From contig NZ_SMCO01000001.1 in the NCBI RefSeq assembly GCF_004346685.1, forward strand, positions 744,001 through 808,000: a stretch of 64,000 bases of DNA, read 5' to 3'. Source of the stretch: Sulfurirhabdus autotrophica. GTDB lineage: Bacteria; Pseudomonadota; Gammaproteobacteria; Burkholderiales; SMCO01. Positions 55,455-64,000 of the stretch are shown piece after piece. A program made the position numbers and the translations under genes. Numbering within the stretch: the stretch's first letter is position 1; the number at the start of each line of letters is the position of its first letter. The notes below the pieces were generated by a model, which was not told where the DNA came from, searched no databases, and saw only the letters and a program-made list of their open reading frames with translations.

Positions 55455-56357
55455 TTATTTTTGCCGACGTATTCTCACACGTTGCAAACCTGTGGACAAT
55501 ACTTGCCACTGATGCAACATCAGACCGCATAAAATACATACTGTCCCAATCCACACCGCGGACTGAATTTTCTCCCCGTTCAACACATGTCCCAACATCA
55601 GCGCACTAACAGGTGTAATCAAGGTAATTAAAGCTGTCTGACCAGCTTCCAGCCGCTTTATGATATAAAAATACAGGTTAAACCCTACAACCGAACCAAA
55701 CACGCCCAGATACACAATCGACCACCCAGCTCTTGGAACAAGCGACACCGGCACAGTACCATCTACCAGCGCCCAGCTTAATGCAAATAATGGAACTGCC
55801 ACTATAAGTGCCCCGCTAGTCACGGATAATGCAGGTAAATCCGCACCGATTCGCTTCACCCACACCAGACTCACCGATTGCAGCACTACTGCCAGCAATA
55901 CCACACCAACGCCGGCCCCCACGTGTACACCAACACTTAAACCTGAACCAAAAATAGCCACTAGTCCCAATAATCCAAGCAATGCGCCTAAAACTTTATT
56001 CAGCGTAAAGCTGCGCTCATTCAACCAGAAAGCCGCTGTCAAACTGGTTATAATCGGTTGCAAACCAAATAGCAGCGCAATCAATCCTGATGGGATATAA
56101 AGCGCGCCCCAATATACGCAGGACATTGCACCAAAAATGCCTAACCCACCTGCAAAATAGGTCAGTCTGGCTTCTCGATAAAGCGGAAGCTTCACCCTGA
56201 AAACCAGCATTAATAGTAAGCAAATCACAACGCCAATCATCATACGCGCAGTAACGGCAAATAAAAATCCGTTACCTTCAGTACTCCACTGAATGGCAAG
56301 CGGTGTCGTTGACCAGATCAGAATGATAGACAAATAGGCTACTGGCACTGACATCAT
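55455..56357 (-). CDS. EamA/DMT-family transporter
   Basis: 300-residue inner-membrane protein with ten predicted hydrophobic helices in two EamA repeats of five (FAVTARMMIGVVICLLLMLV and YLGVFGSVVGFNLYFYIIKRLEAGQTAL mark the first and second). The family exports or imports small metabolites such as amino acids; this member's substrate cannot be read from sequence. AAGGA precedes two adjacent ATG codons. It is preceded by the terminator at 56378-56411, so it has its own promoter or depends on readthrough. Confidence 0.92.
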   Translation of the reverse strand: MMSVPVAYLSIILIWSTTPLAIQWSTEGNGFLFAVTARMMIGVVICLLLMLVFRVKLPLYREARLTYFAGGLGIFGAMSCVYWGALYIPSGLIALLFGLQPIITSLTAAFWLNERSFTLNKVLGALLGLLGLVAIFGSGLSVGVHVGAGVGVVLLAVVLQSVSLVWVKRIGADLPALSVTSGALIVAVPLFALSWALVDGTVPVSLVPRAGWSIVYLGVFGSVVGFNLYFYIIKRLEAGQTALITLITPVSALMLGHVLNGEKIQSAVWIGTVCILCGLMLHQWQVLSTGLQRVRIRRQK

Positions 56358-56377
56358 TTTTTCCTTGATGCAAAATA

Positions 56378-56411
56378 AAAAAGGCCACAGAAAATTTTCT
56401 GTGGCCTTTTT
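56378..56411 (-). terminator. Strong intrinsic terminator (34-bp perfect palindrome)
   Basis: AAAAAGGCCACAGAAAA followed by its exact complement. On the minus strand the GC part is followed by six T. It ends any transcript from 56534 or from the nitronate-monooxygenase-like gene. Confidence 0.92.
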
Positions 56412-56534
56412 AGAATTTTACTGAGAACGTTACTTCAACTTAACGCATCCAAATGCCACAGATCATGTTTACCCACCCACACTCGCAGCATGGGTCGAAT
56501 AGATACACATTTATGCATGGAAATTGAATTCATA
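56378..56534 (-). ncRNA. Candidate small RNA or leaderless small transcript
   Basis: A promoter with a perfect -35 (56541-56569) and a strong terminator (56378-56411) frame about 155 bases between two unrelated genes. Inside are short hairpins (CCCATG...GTGGG and GCAT-TTGG-ATGC). A 32-codon frame starts at 56533, almost exactly at the expected start point, so it could also be a leaderless mini-protein (MNSISMHKCVSIRPMLRVWV...). No known RNA family was recognised. Confidence 0.5.
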
Positions 56535-56540
56535 ATTGAT

Positions 56541-56569
56541 ATTCTTTACTGAAACGCGCTGTATGTCAA
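56541..56569 (-). promoter_or_regulatory. Sigma70-like promoter of the small transcript
   Basis: Minus strand TTGACA (56564-56569), 17-base spacer, AAGAAT (56541-56546). The -35 is perfect and the -10 matches at four of six positions. Confidence 0.6.
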
Positions 56570-56602
56570 ATAAATATTCTGGCTAAATTATAATTGTGGG
56601 TA

Positions 56603-57856
56603 TCAGACTGTCTCGGCAGGCAAGGCTATCTTGTGATCTACGCTGAACTGATAGTCTTGAAAAACATGCTCTGCCGACAAAATCTGATAGCTTCCATCAG
56701 CTAATTGATGCGTCGTATCCTTTAAACGATAGGTGTAATGCCCGCAGGTCCAACAATCAAAATTGCGCATGTGCGTACATAAACAGGTTTTATCTTTAAC
56801 AGATATATTTTTGCCATCAGGATGCTTTACCAATTCACGATTATAGGCATCAATGTAGCTGCAATGGCCATGACCATCCAGTAAATAACCATAAGCTTCA
56901 CAATTTGGCTGAATACCCGCACCTATGGATGGACTATTTTTCAGCATTCGCATCGGATAGCCCGTTGGCGAAATTTCGTTGACTTCAATGTTATCTTCGC
57001 TCGTTTTAAAATACTCTTGCTGCACCTTGGCTGGCAGCCCACACTCCTTGGTCACCGTAAATCGGGTTGCCACTTGCACGGCAGCCGAACCAGTATCCAG
57101 AAACTCCATGGCATCCGTGCCGGTAAATATCCCTCCTGCCGGAATAACGGGAATATGTATCCCTTCCTGAGCAAAATATTGATGTATTTCATTCACGATG
57201 GTTTTCAGATCATATTTAGCCCAATCCAGGCCGAAACCCAAGTGCCCACCGGCAAGCGGGCCTTCAACTACAACATAATCAGGCAGACGGTTTAAGCGCG
57301 CATTTTTACGCAAAAAAAGCTGCAAAGCTCGTAAGGATGAAACGATGATACCAAACTTCACATCGCGAAAGCGCGGATGATCCTGTACCAGGGAAAGCGA
57401 ACCCAAATGCAAACCGGCACTTAATGTAATCCCCTCAATACCTGCGTCCATTGCCGATTCCAGACGCACCCGCAGCGTATCTTTCGGGCTGTTCATGGTG
57501 AGTTTTTCCATACAGTTGATGAATATCATGCCATCACCCCGCTTGGCTCCCATAGCCTGTCCTACATGTAACTTTGTGGCTTCTGCCAATTGCCCCAGGT
57601 CAAACTGAACAACTGATTTATCAGTATTATTGAAGTTATATTTATATTTTTTTTGCTTGTCTTTAACAAAGTGGGTCTTGAAACGACGATCTGAAACCGT
57701 TGGAACCATTGCATCCGAGATATGACCAACCCCGCCAAGCTTAGCTACGACCAGCGCAAGCTCCACAGTTGAAATATCTACACCCATACCGCCAATCATG
57801 ATTGGCACCAACTCTTTCTTGCCAAATTTCAGTCTAAAATCATCTACTCGCTTCAT
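56603..57856 (-). CDS. Nitronate monooxygenase-like flavoprotein with Cys-rich tail
   Basis: 417-residue TIM-barrel FMN protein of the NPD/NMO family. N-terminal PIMIGGMGVDIST, the phosphate-binding PVIPAGGIFTGTDAMEFL, and GSAAVQVATRF are typical. The last ~100 residues carry six cysteines: C319, C332, C358, C360, C368 and C371 (CLC and CWTC). This is not part of usual nitronate monooxygenases and suggests a metal or Fe-S site. The true substrate is unknown. The Shine-Dalgarno is fair (GAGAGGAT). It lies between the small transcript and the Nudix gene on the same strand. Confidence 0.82.
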   Translation of the reverse strand: MKRVDDFRLKFGKKELVPIMIGGMGVDISTVELALVVAKLGGVGHISDAMVPTVSDRRFKTHFVKDKQKKYKYNFNNTDKSVVQFDLGQLAEATKLHVGQAMGAKRGDGMIFINCMEKLTMNSPKDTLRVRLESAMDAGIEGITLSAGLHLGSLSLVQDHPRFRDVKFGIIVSSLRALQLFLRKNARLNRLPDYVVVEGPLAGGHLGFGLDWAKYDLKTIVNEIHQYFAQEGIHIPVIPAGGIFTGTDAMEFLDTGSAAVQVATRFTVTKECGLPAKVQQEYFKTSEDNIEVNEISPTGYPMRMLKNSPSIGAGIQPNCEAYGYLLDGHGHCSYIDAYNRELVKHPDGKNISVKDKTCLCTHMRNFDCWTCGHYTYRLKDTTHQLADGSYQILSAEHVFQDYQFSVDHKIALPAETV

Positions 57857-57928
57857 ACTATCCTCTCTGCAAAGGAAGGTTCTCTTCCCTCAAACTTCAC
57901 TACAACAACCTTGAATACTGCAATTAAA

Positions 57929-58480
57929 TTACCACTGACCAGAAATGATTTTTTCTAGCCAGAATAATCCTGTCACCGTTTTCACTTCACAAATTTCACC
58001 ACTTTTCACCCTATCCATGGCTGTTCCAAAGGGTAGCTGGAAAATCTCAAGAAATTCATCTTCATCTGGCTGGAGCTTGCTAAAACTCAACCCTTTCGCC
58101 ATATAATACACGAGTTTTTCATCCGAATATCCGATACAAGGATAGATTGTTGTGACGTATTGCCAATCTTTTGCAAGGTACCCCGTTTCCTCAAGGAGTT
58201 CTCGTTTCCCACAAGTAAGCTCATCTTCGCCAGGATCAATTTTACCGGCAGGAAATTCAATAAATTCCCTTCTTAAAGGGTACCGGTACTGTTTTTCCAA
58301 TAGCACATCACCATTGTCCAACAAAGGAAGAATCACTACAGCACCTGGATGAACAATGTATTCACGACTAGCATGTTTGCCATTCGGCAAAACAACCTGA
58401 TCTTCCTTTACATGAAGCAAACGACCTTCATACACCGTTTTTGTTGTTATCTGGGATTCTTCCAGTCTACTATTTTTCAT
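57929..58480 (-). CDS. nudF: Nudix hydrolase, ADP-ribose pyrophosphatase type
   Basis: 183-residue Nudix enzyme expected to split ADP-ribose into AMP and ribose phosphate. The Nudix box GX5EX7REXXEEXGX runs from GKIDPGE to RELLEETGY (about residues 92-114), preceded by the ADPRase pattern EKQYRYPLRREFIEFPAG. ATG at 58480 is chosen over TTG at 58498. It follows a hairpin after the nuo operon. Confidence 0.92.
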   Translation of the reverse strand: MKNSRLEESQITTKTVYEGRLLHVKEDQVVLPNGKHASREYIVHPGAVVILPLLDNGDVLLEKQYRYPLRREFIEFPAGKIDPGEDELTCGKRELLEETGYLAKDWQYVTTIYPCIGYSDEKLVYYMAKGLSFSKLQPDEDEFLEIFQLPFGTAMDRVKSGEICEVKTVTGLFWLEKIISGQW

Positions 58481-58560
58481 AAAACAACGTTCCTGCAATG
58501 GCTCCAGATCTTTAAATCACATCTCAATGTTGGTTATATGGCTATATCCCGAAATACACA

Positions 58561-58589
58561 AGGGGCACAGGCTGATTACCTGTACCCCT
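58561..58589 (-). terminator. Hairpin at the end of the nuo operon
   Basis: AGGGGTACAGG and CCTGTGCCCCT pair over 11 bp with one G-T pair and a seven-base loop on the minus strand. The tail is only moderately T-rich. It sits 25 bases behind the DUF2818 stop. Confidence 0.55.
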
Positions 58590-58613
58590 CAAGATAATTC
58601 ATACCAGGGAAAT

Positions 58614-58916
58614 TTAGTTCAGACGCTGCCGCCAAAAGTAGCGGTAAACAAATCCAGGATAGGCAAAAACCAGAAAGAGGCAAAGTGTAACTGCATAAAA
58701 TTCCCATTTTTGCTGATGCACAGGGCCCATTTTTGCTTCAAGAAAATAGGCCAGCGCTCCTACCGCACCATAGATAGCAAACCATTCCACAAGACGCCAT
58801 CCAAAAGCCTTGAATCCGCTTTTAAAAGGGATAGCAAATAAAAATCGTTCGCTAACAAAAGGTAAATTTGCGGCTATCAGGCCGACTATAAGCAATGTTA
58901 TGGTATTTAGGTTCAC
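58614..58916 (-). CDS. DUF2818 family membrane protein
   Basis: 100-residue protein with three hydrophobic helices (about 6-22, 42-60 and 76-92). Proteins of this family follow nuoN in many betaproteobacteria. The GTG start at 58916 overlaps the nuoN stop (GTGA), showing coupling to complex I genes. Its role is unknown; a complex I assembly or accessory part is a reasonable guess from position. Confidence 0.85.
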   Translation of the reverse strand: MNLNTITLLIVGLIAANLPFVSERFLFAIPFKSGFKAFGWRLVEWFAIYGAVGALAYFLEAKMGPVHQQKWEFYAVTLCLFLVFAYPGFVYRYFWRQRLN

Positions 58917-60358
58917 AGTGAATTTTCTATCGCATAAGCACACAGCGCCATCAGCGGCTGCGGCAAGATTCCCAACGCCAGCACGGCCAGGCCGTTGGCA
59001 CTCATTAGTAAACGCACATCTGCTTCTGGCTTGATGGCATTCATATCATTTGGCGCATCAAAGTACATCAGTTTAATGATACGCAGATAATAAAATGCGC
59101 CGATAACTGACATCAATACAGCAAAAACAACTAACCAGATAAAGCCTGACTGAAGTGCTGCCTGCAGTACGGACAGTTTAGCGTAAAAACCAACAGTTGG
59201 TGGAACACCCGCCATGGAGAACATCAATAACAGCATGAGAAATGCATACCATGGACTGCGCTGGTTAAGCCCTTTGAAATCATCAAGGTTTTCAGCTTCA
59301 AATCCCTGCCGTGACATTAACATGATCATGCCAAATGAACCAAGACTCATCAGCACATAGACCAGTACATAAAACATTGAGGCACTGTAGCCGCCTAATG
59401 TACCGCTTAAAAAGCCCAACAACAGGAAACCCATATGAGAAATAGTCGAATAGGCCAGCATACGTTTCAAGTTGGTTTGTGCAATGGCAGTGATGTTTCC
59501 AATCGCCATGGACAATACTGCCATGATAATCAACATACCTTGCCAGTCCTGAAGCAAACCTTGCATACCCTGCACTAAAATGCGCATCACAAAAGCAAAT
59601 GCCGCTATTTTAGGCGCACTGCCAATAAAAAGTGTGACTGCAGTTGGTGCGCCCTGATAGACATCGGGAATCCACATATGGAATGGCACCGCACCCAGCT
59701 TAAACGCCAGACCTGCGACTACAAAAACCAGTCCAAATACCAGCACTGTGCGGTTTTCCACGCCTTGTTGAATAGCCATGGAAACCTCGTTGATATTCAG
59801 ACTGCCTGTTACACCGTAAAGCATGGACATACCGTATAACAACATTCCAGAAGCCAGCGCACCTAATACAAAGTATTTCATTGCTGCTTCTGTCGCAACA
59901 GCAGAATCTCGCTGCAAAGCCACCATCGCGTAAAGGCAGAGTGATAAAAGTTCCAGCCCCAAATACAACGTCAGAAAATGATTGGCTGAGATCATAATCA
60001 TCATGCCCAGCATTGCAAACAATGCCAGCACAAAAAATTCGCCACGGTACATCCCACGCAACCGGATATATTCTCTGGAATAAACAAGCAAAATAGAAAC
60101 AGTAAGATAAAGCATCAACTTCAGAATATCCGACATGGGGTCATCTACCACCATGTTACTGAAAGCATAAACCACGTTCTGCTGTGCTGTTGAGACGGTA
60201 ATAAAAGCACAGATGAGCAGTGTTATTTGCGTCAGGCCGTAAGTAACAAAGCGATTTTTGTCGCTGATGAACAAATCAAGAATGAGGATAAAGGATGCTG
60301 CTGCCAGCAAAAACACTTCCGGCAAAACAGGTATCAAATTAGTTAAGGTAAAACTCAT
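58913..60358 (-). CDS. nuoN: NADH-quinone oxidoreductase subunit N
   Basis: Proton-pumping membrane subunit of complex I, 481 residues with about 14 hydrophobic helices. It has the antiporter-type motifs [34 protein letters not shown] (with the helix-breaking Pro), and [19 protein letters not shown]. It lies 54 bases behind nuoM and is coupled to DUF2818. Confidence 0.97.
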   Translation of the reverse strand: MSFTLTNLIPVLPEVFLLAAASFILILDLFISDKNRFVTYGLTQITLLICAFITVSTAQQNVVYAFSNMVVDDPMSDILKLMLYLTVSILLVYSREYIRLRGMYRGEFFVLALFAMLGMMIMISANHFLTLYLGLELLSLCLYAMVALQRDSAVATEAAMKYFVLGALASGMLLYGMSMLYGVTGSLNINEVSMAIQQGVENRTVLVFGLVFVVAGLAFKLGAVPFHMWIPDVYQGAPTAVTLFIGSAPKIAAFAFVMRILVQGMQGLLQDWQGMLIIMAVLSMAIGNITAIAQTNLKRMLAYSTISHMGFLLLGFLSGTLGGYSASMFYVLVYVLMSLGSFGMIMLMSRQGFEAENLDDFKGLNQRSPWYAFLMLLLMFSMAGVPPTVGFYAKLSVLQAALQSGFIWLVVFAVLMSVIGAFYYLRIIKLMYFDAPNDMNAIKPEADVRLLMSANGLAVLALGILPQPLMALCAYAIENSL

Positions 60359-60412
60359 TTATTCATATTCCTTTAGCACTACGTCCAGTCTTTGTTCTTA
60401 TCACAAGACATT

Positions 60413-61897
60413 TTACAGCTTGCTTTGCGCTACATGCACCAGCAAATTACTCACGGAACTATGCATCACCTCAGTGAATGGTAGTGGATACATACCCATG
60501 GTTAATACGGCGATTGCCAACAAACCTAATATAAGAAATTCCCGTCCGGAAATATCCTTCATTTCCTCAACGTGTTTTTGCGTGACATTGCCAAACACAA
60601 CACGTTTGTACATCCACAAGGTATAAGCCGCTCCAAAAATCAGTGTCGTTGCCGCAAGGAATGCGTACCAGAAATTCGCTTGAAGAGCCCCCATAATCAC
60701 CATGAACTCGCCTACAAATCCACTGGTACCAGGCAAGCCGGAATTAGCCATGGCAAACAGCATGAAAAATGCTGAAAATTTGGGCATTTTGTTAGCCACG
60801 CCACCATAATCTGAAATCTGGCGTGAATGGACACGGTCATACATGACACCGACGCACAGGAAAAGCGCAGCAGAAATGAATCCATGAGAAATCATCTGCA
60901 CCAAAGCACCTTCCATACCATAGGCGTTAAATATGAAAAATCCTAAGGTAACAAAGCCCATGTGGGATATTGACGAATACGCAATCAACTTTTTCATGTC
61001 ACCCTGGGCTAGCGCGACTAGACCAATATAAACAACAGCAATCAGTGACAGGGTAATCATGAATCCAGATAAAATATGGCTGGCATCGGGCGCAATTGGC
61101 ATGGAGAAACGGAGGAAACCGTAAGCACCCAGTTTCAGCATGATCGCCGCCAATACGACAGATCCGCCTGTTGGCGCTTCTACGTGGGCATCCGGCAACC
61201 AAGTATGGACCGGCCACATGGGAACCTTTACCGCAAACGCCATGAAAAATGCCAGAAAAATCAGGATTTGCGGTATTTTCTCAATACGGAGTTCGTGATA
61301 ATCCAGAATTTCAAAGCTTCCGCCTGACAAGTTGTACAGATAAATGAAAGCTACTAGCATCAGCAGCGATCCTAGCAAGGTATACAGGAAAAACTTGATA
61401 GATGCGTAGACGCGATTCGGCCCTCCCCAAACGCCAATCGCAATAAACATGGGAATAAGCATTGCTTCCCAGAATACGTAAAACAGAATGGCATCCAAGG
61501 CGGCAAACACACCATTCATTAACCCTGACATAATCAGGAACGCAGCCATATACTGTGCGACATTCTTTTGAATGACCTTCCAGCCTGCCAATACAACCAA
61601 GACTGTCGTAAAACTGGTCAGCAGGATGAACAACATGGAAATTCCGTCTACACCCAGATGGTAATTGATGTTAAATGATTCAATCCAGGGGCGCATCTCA
61701 GTAAACTGCATACCCGGATTAATCAGATCAAACTGAGTGTACAGTGGTATCGCAACAACAAAGCCTGCGATTGCGCCCAGCAAGGCAATCCAGCGTGCCA
61801 AAGCAGCATTCCGGTCACTTCCGGTTGCCAACACCAGCAATCCGGTCAGTATCGGAACCCATATCACCAAACTCAATGGAGGAAATCCAGCAATCAT
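60413..61897 (-). CDS. nuoM: NADH-quinone oxidoreductase subunit M
   Basis: Proton-pumping subunit of complex I, 494 residues. Markers are FYVFWEAMLIPMFIAIGVWGG (key Glu), KVPMWPVHTWLPDAHVEAPT, and MKKLIAYSSISHMGFVTLG. The ATG at 61897 is preceded by TAGGAT; an upstream start at 61951 is unlikely. It lies 91 bases behind nuoL. Confidence 0.97.
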   Translation of the reverse strand: MIAGFPPLSLVIWVPILTGLLVLATGSDRNAALARWIALLGAIAGFVVAIPLYTQFDLINPGMQFTEMRPWIESFNINYHLGVDGISMLFILLTSFTTVLVVLAGWKVIQKNVAQYMAAFLIMSGLMNGVFAALDAILFYVFWEAMLIPMFIAIGVWGGPNRVYASIKFFLYTLLGSLLMLVAFIYLYNLSGGSFEILDYHELRIEKIPQILIFLAFFMAFAVKVPMWPVHTWLPDAHVEAPTGGSVVLAAIMLKLGAYGFLRFSMPIAPDASHILSGFMITLSLIAVVYIGLVALAQGDMKKLIAYSSISHMGFVTLGFFIFNAYGMEGALVQMISHGFISAALFLCVGVMYDRVHSRQISDYGGVANKMPKFSAFFMLFAMANSGLPGTSGFVGEFMVIMGALQANFWYAFLAATTLIFGAAYTLWMYKRVVFGNVTQKHVEEMKDISGREFLILGLLAIAVLTMGMYPLPFTEVMHSSVSNLLVHVAQSKL

Positions 61898-61988
61898 AGT
61901 TATCCTAAATTCTTGAAACGCAAGCACATACACTTGCAACAAACACGACACTCAGCATTTTGTTCAAATCCACAACCAGTGGTTTACC

Positions 61989-63977
61989 TCAATTTTTTAC
62001 AAAAATTGCAACCAAAACAAACACGCCTATAATCATCGCGAATGCATAGTGGTAAATATAGCCAGACTGGAAATACCTGATCATTCTGGAACTCCAGCCA
62101 ATTAAGCGGGCCGTTCCATTTACAAAAAATCCATCAATAATTTTTACATCGCCAATACGCCATAACACGCCACCCAACTTGCGCACACCCCCGGCAAAAA
62201 ACCAGTCATTGAAAGCATCAAAACCGTATTTATTCTCTAGAATGATATAAATCAGACTAAAACGATCCTTCATCATTGCAGGGATATCAGGCCGTTTCAT
62301 ATAAAAATACCATGACACCACTACCCCTGAAAGCGCCAGCCAGAAAGGCAACGTCATTAATGAATGTAATGCCATAGCAAATGCGCCATGAAATTCATGG
62401 GTCAGTTCTTCCATCGCAGAATGCGCTTCTGAAATATGAATCACACCTTTAAAGTAGTCACCAAACAGCATCGGTTCGATTGCCATATACCCAATTACCA
62501 CCGAGGGGATTGCCAGCATAATCAATGGCAAGGTAACGACCCATGGTGATTCATGCGGCACACCACCGTGACCATGCCCATGGTGATCATGGCCATGATC
62601 ACCATGGGTATCAAATCGCTCTTTACCATGAAAAACCAGGAAATACATACGGAAAGAATAGAATGCGGTGACAAAAACGCCCGCCACCACCGCAAAATAA
62701 GCAAAACCTGAACCAGGCAAATGCGACAATCCTACTGCTTCTATAATGCTGTCCTTGGAATAGAACCCGGAAAAGAATGGTGTTCCGATAAGAGCCAGCG
62801 AACCAATCAAAGAGGTAATCCAGGTGATGGGCATGTATTTGCGCAGACCACCCATGTGACGAATATCCTGATTATGGTGCATTCCAATAATCACGGAACC
62901 TGCCGCCAGGAACAATAGCGCTTTAAAAAAAGCGTGGGTCATCAGATGAAAAATAGCCACTGAGTATGCAGATGCGCCAAGCGCGACAGTCATGTAACCC
63001 AATTGTGACAAGGTTGAATACGCCACCACACGTTTAATGTCGTTTTGAATAATACCCAGAAAGCCCATAAACAATGCCGTGATTGCCCCAATGACCATCA
63101 CAAAAGACAAAGCCGTTTCTGACAGTTCAAACAAGGGTGACATCCGGGCCACCATAAATATACCCGCAGTTACCATCGTGGCAGCATGAATCAGCGCAGA
63201 GATCGGTGTTGGACCTTCCATGGAGTCAGGCAACCATACATGCAGTGGAAACTGCGCGGATTTACCCATAGCGCCGATAAACAACAAGATACAAATCACG
63301 CTCATCAGAGACCATTCCTGGCCCGGAATCAGCTGAATGGTATGTTCAGCCAACTCTGGTGCTCGCGCAAAAACAGCAGCATAGTCCAGCGTGCCAAATT
63401 GCCATAACACCATTCCGATACCTAACAGAAAGCCGAAATCCCCTACTCGATTGACCAGAAACGCCTTCAGGTTCGCATAGATAGCCGTTTGCCTGGTATA
63501 CCAGAAGCCAATCAGTAAATAGGAAACAAGTCCCACCGCTTCCCAACCGAAAAATAGTTGCATGAAGTTATTGGCCATGACCAACATCAACATGGAGAAA
63601 GTAAACAGGGAAATATAGCTGAAGAAACGTTGATAACCAGGATCATCATGCATATAGCCGACGGTGTATATGTGTACCATCAGCGACACAAACGTCACCA
63701 CTAGCATCATCATGACAGTGAGTTTATCGATTAAAAAACCGATCTCAAATCGTGTATCACCCGTCGTTAACCAAGTATAAACACTGCCATTAAAGGTATG
63801 CCCAGCCATTACATCCTGAAAAATTACCAGGGAAGCAACAAATGAAACGGCAACACCAATAATCGTTATCCAATGAGCGCCGGAACGACCGATAAATTTC
63901 CCAAACAGGCCAGCCACTATTGCTCCAAATAGCGGCGCCAGCGGTACCAATAAATACAGTTTTTGCATTTCAGTCAT
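61989..63977 (-). CDS. nuoL: NADH-quinone oxidoreductase subunit L
   Basis: Largest antiporter-like subunit of complex I, 662 residues, with the C-terminal lateral helix region. Motifs are FFGWEAVGLVSYLLIGFW, SAQFPLHVWLPDSMEGPTPISALIHAATMV, and IKRVVAYSTLSQLGYMTVALG. A histidine-rich loop (DTHGDHGHDHHGHGHGG) lies between helices around residue 455, a feature seen in several NuoL proteins. The preceding gene is outside the window. Confidence 0.97.
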   Translation of the reverse strand: MTEMQKLYLLVPLAPLFGAIVAGLFGKFIGRSGAHWITIIGVAVSFVASLVIFQDVMAGHTFNGSVYTWLTTGDTRFEIGFLIDKLTVMMMLVVTFVSLMVHIYTVGYMHDDPGYQRFFSYISLFTFSMLMLVMANNFMQLFFGWEAVGLVSYLLIGFWYTRQTAIYANLKAFLVNRVGDFGFLLGIGMVLWQFGTLDYAAVFARAPELAEHTIQLIPGQEWSLMSVICILLFIGAMGKSAQFPLHVWLPDSMEGPTPISALIHAATMVTAGIFMVARMSPLFELSETALSFVMVIGAITALFMGFLGIIQNDIKRVVAYSTLSQLGYMTVALGASAYSVAIFHLMTHAFFKALLFLAAGSVIIGMHHNQDIRHMGGLRKYMPITWITSLIGSLALIGTPFFSGFYSKDSIIEAVGLSHLPGSGFAYFAVVAGVFVTAFYSFRMYFLVFHGKERFDTHGDHGHDHHGHGHGGVPHESPWVVTLPLIMLAIPSVVIGYMAIEPMLFGDYFKGVIHISEAHSAMEELTHEFHGAFAMALHSLMTLPFWLALSGVVVSWYFYMKRPDIPAMMKDRFSLIYIILENKYGFDAFNDWFFAGGVRKLGGVLWRIGDVKIIDGFFVNGTARLIGWSSRMIRYFQSGYIYHYAFAMIIGVFVLVAIFVKN

Positions 63978-64000
63978 AGTTCAATTGCTCGACTTGTTTA

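Overview
The window looks like a chromosomal segment of a free-living, flagellated betaproteobacterium with moderately low GC, perhaps of the Methylophilales, Gallionellaceae or Nitrosomonadales type. Supports are the trmJ-cysE-iscR-iscS run, dapA-bamC, a short cobalamin-dependent NrdJ, an FlrB/FlrC flagellar two-component pair, and nuoL-nuoM-nuoN followed by a DUF2818 protein. The genus cannot be fixed by reading alone. I saw no tRNA, rRNA, CRISPR array, prophage or insertion sequence.

Layout. 1-3097 (minus): cysteine and Fe-S supply genes with two matching IscR-type promoters. 3159-9380: suhB, mutS, slyD, bcp, a ribosomal oxygenase and a small unknown protein. 9599-9865: a repetitive small lipoprotein. 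9931-14752 (minus): nrdJ, dapA, bamC and a metallo-hydrolase. 14847-15080: an unrecognised 77-residue protein. 15197-29901 (minus): a large flagellar block, flrB-flrC, then fliEFGHIJK (sigma54 promoter in front, strong terminator behind), then fliLMNOPQR and a methyltransferase. 30182-38992 (plus): two chemoreceptors with sigma28-type promoters, two cheV genes, cheY, cheZ and cheA.

39165-50134 carries signalling and phosphate metabolism: an EAL-HDOD protein, sixA, a CYTH protein, ppk1, a zinc peptidase, a TAXI protein, an EAL-CBS-GGDEF protein and ppx. A well-formed Pho box with a correctly spaced -10 lies in front of the EAL-CBS-GGDEF gene and of a possible small CxxC protein. 50190-58480 is a mixture: an ABC-F ATPase, a 2-Cys peroxiredoxin, a REC-GGDEF cyclase, a MAPEG protein, an EamA transporter, a nitronate-monooxygenase-like protein with a cysteine cluster, and a Nudix hydrolase. 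58614-63977 is the end of the nuo operon.

The flagellar and chemotaxis genes form a hierarchy readable from the DNA: FlrB/FlrC with sigma54 for the basal body and export genes, sigma28 for receptors. The most interesting leads are the duplicated IscR promoter placed on two stop codons, the Pho-controlled small CxxC protein plus c-di-GMP gene next to polyphosphate genes, a roughly 155-nt small transcript at 56378-56534, a C9 tract inside fliR, and long perfect hairpins behind cheA and behind the REC-GGDEF gene.
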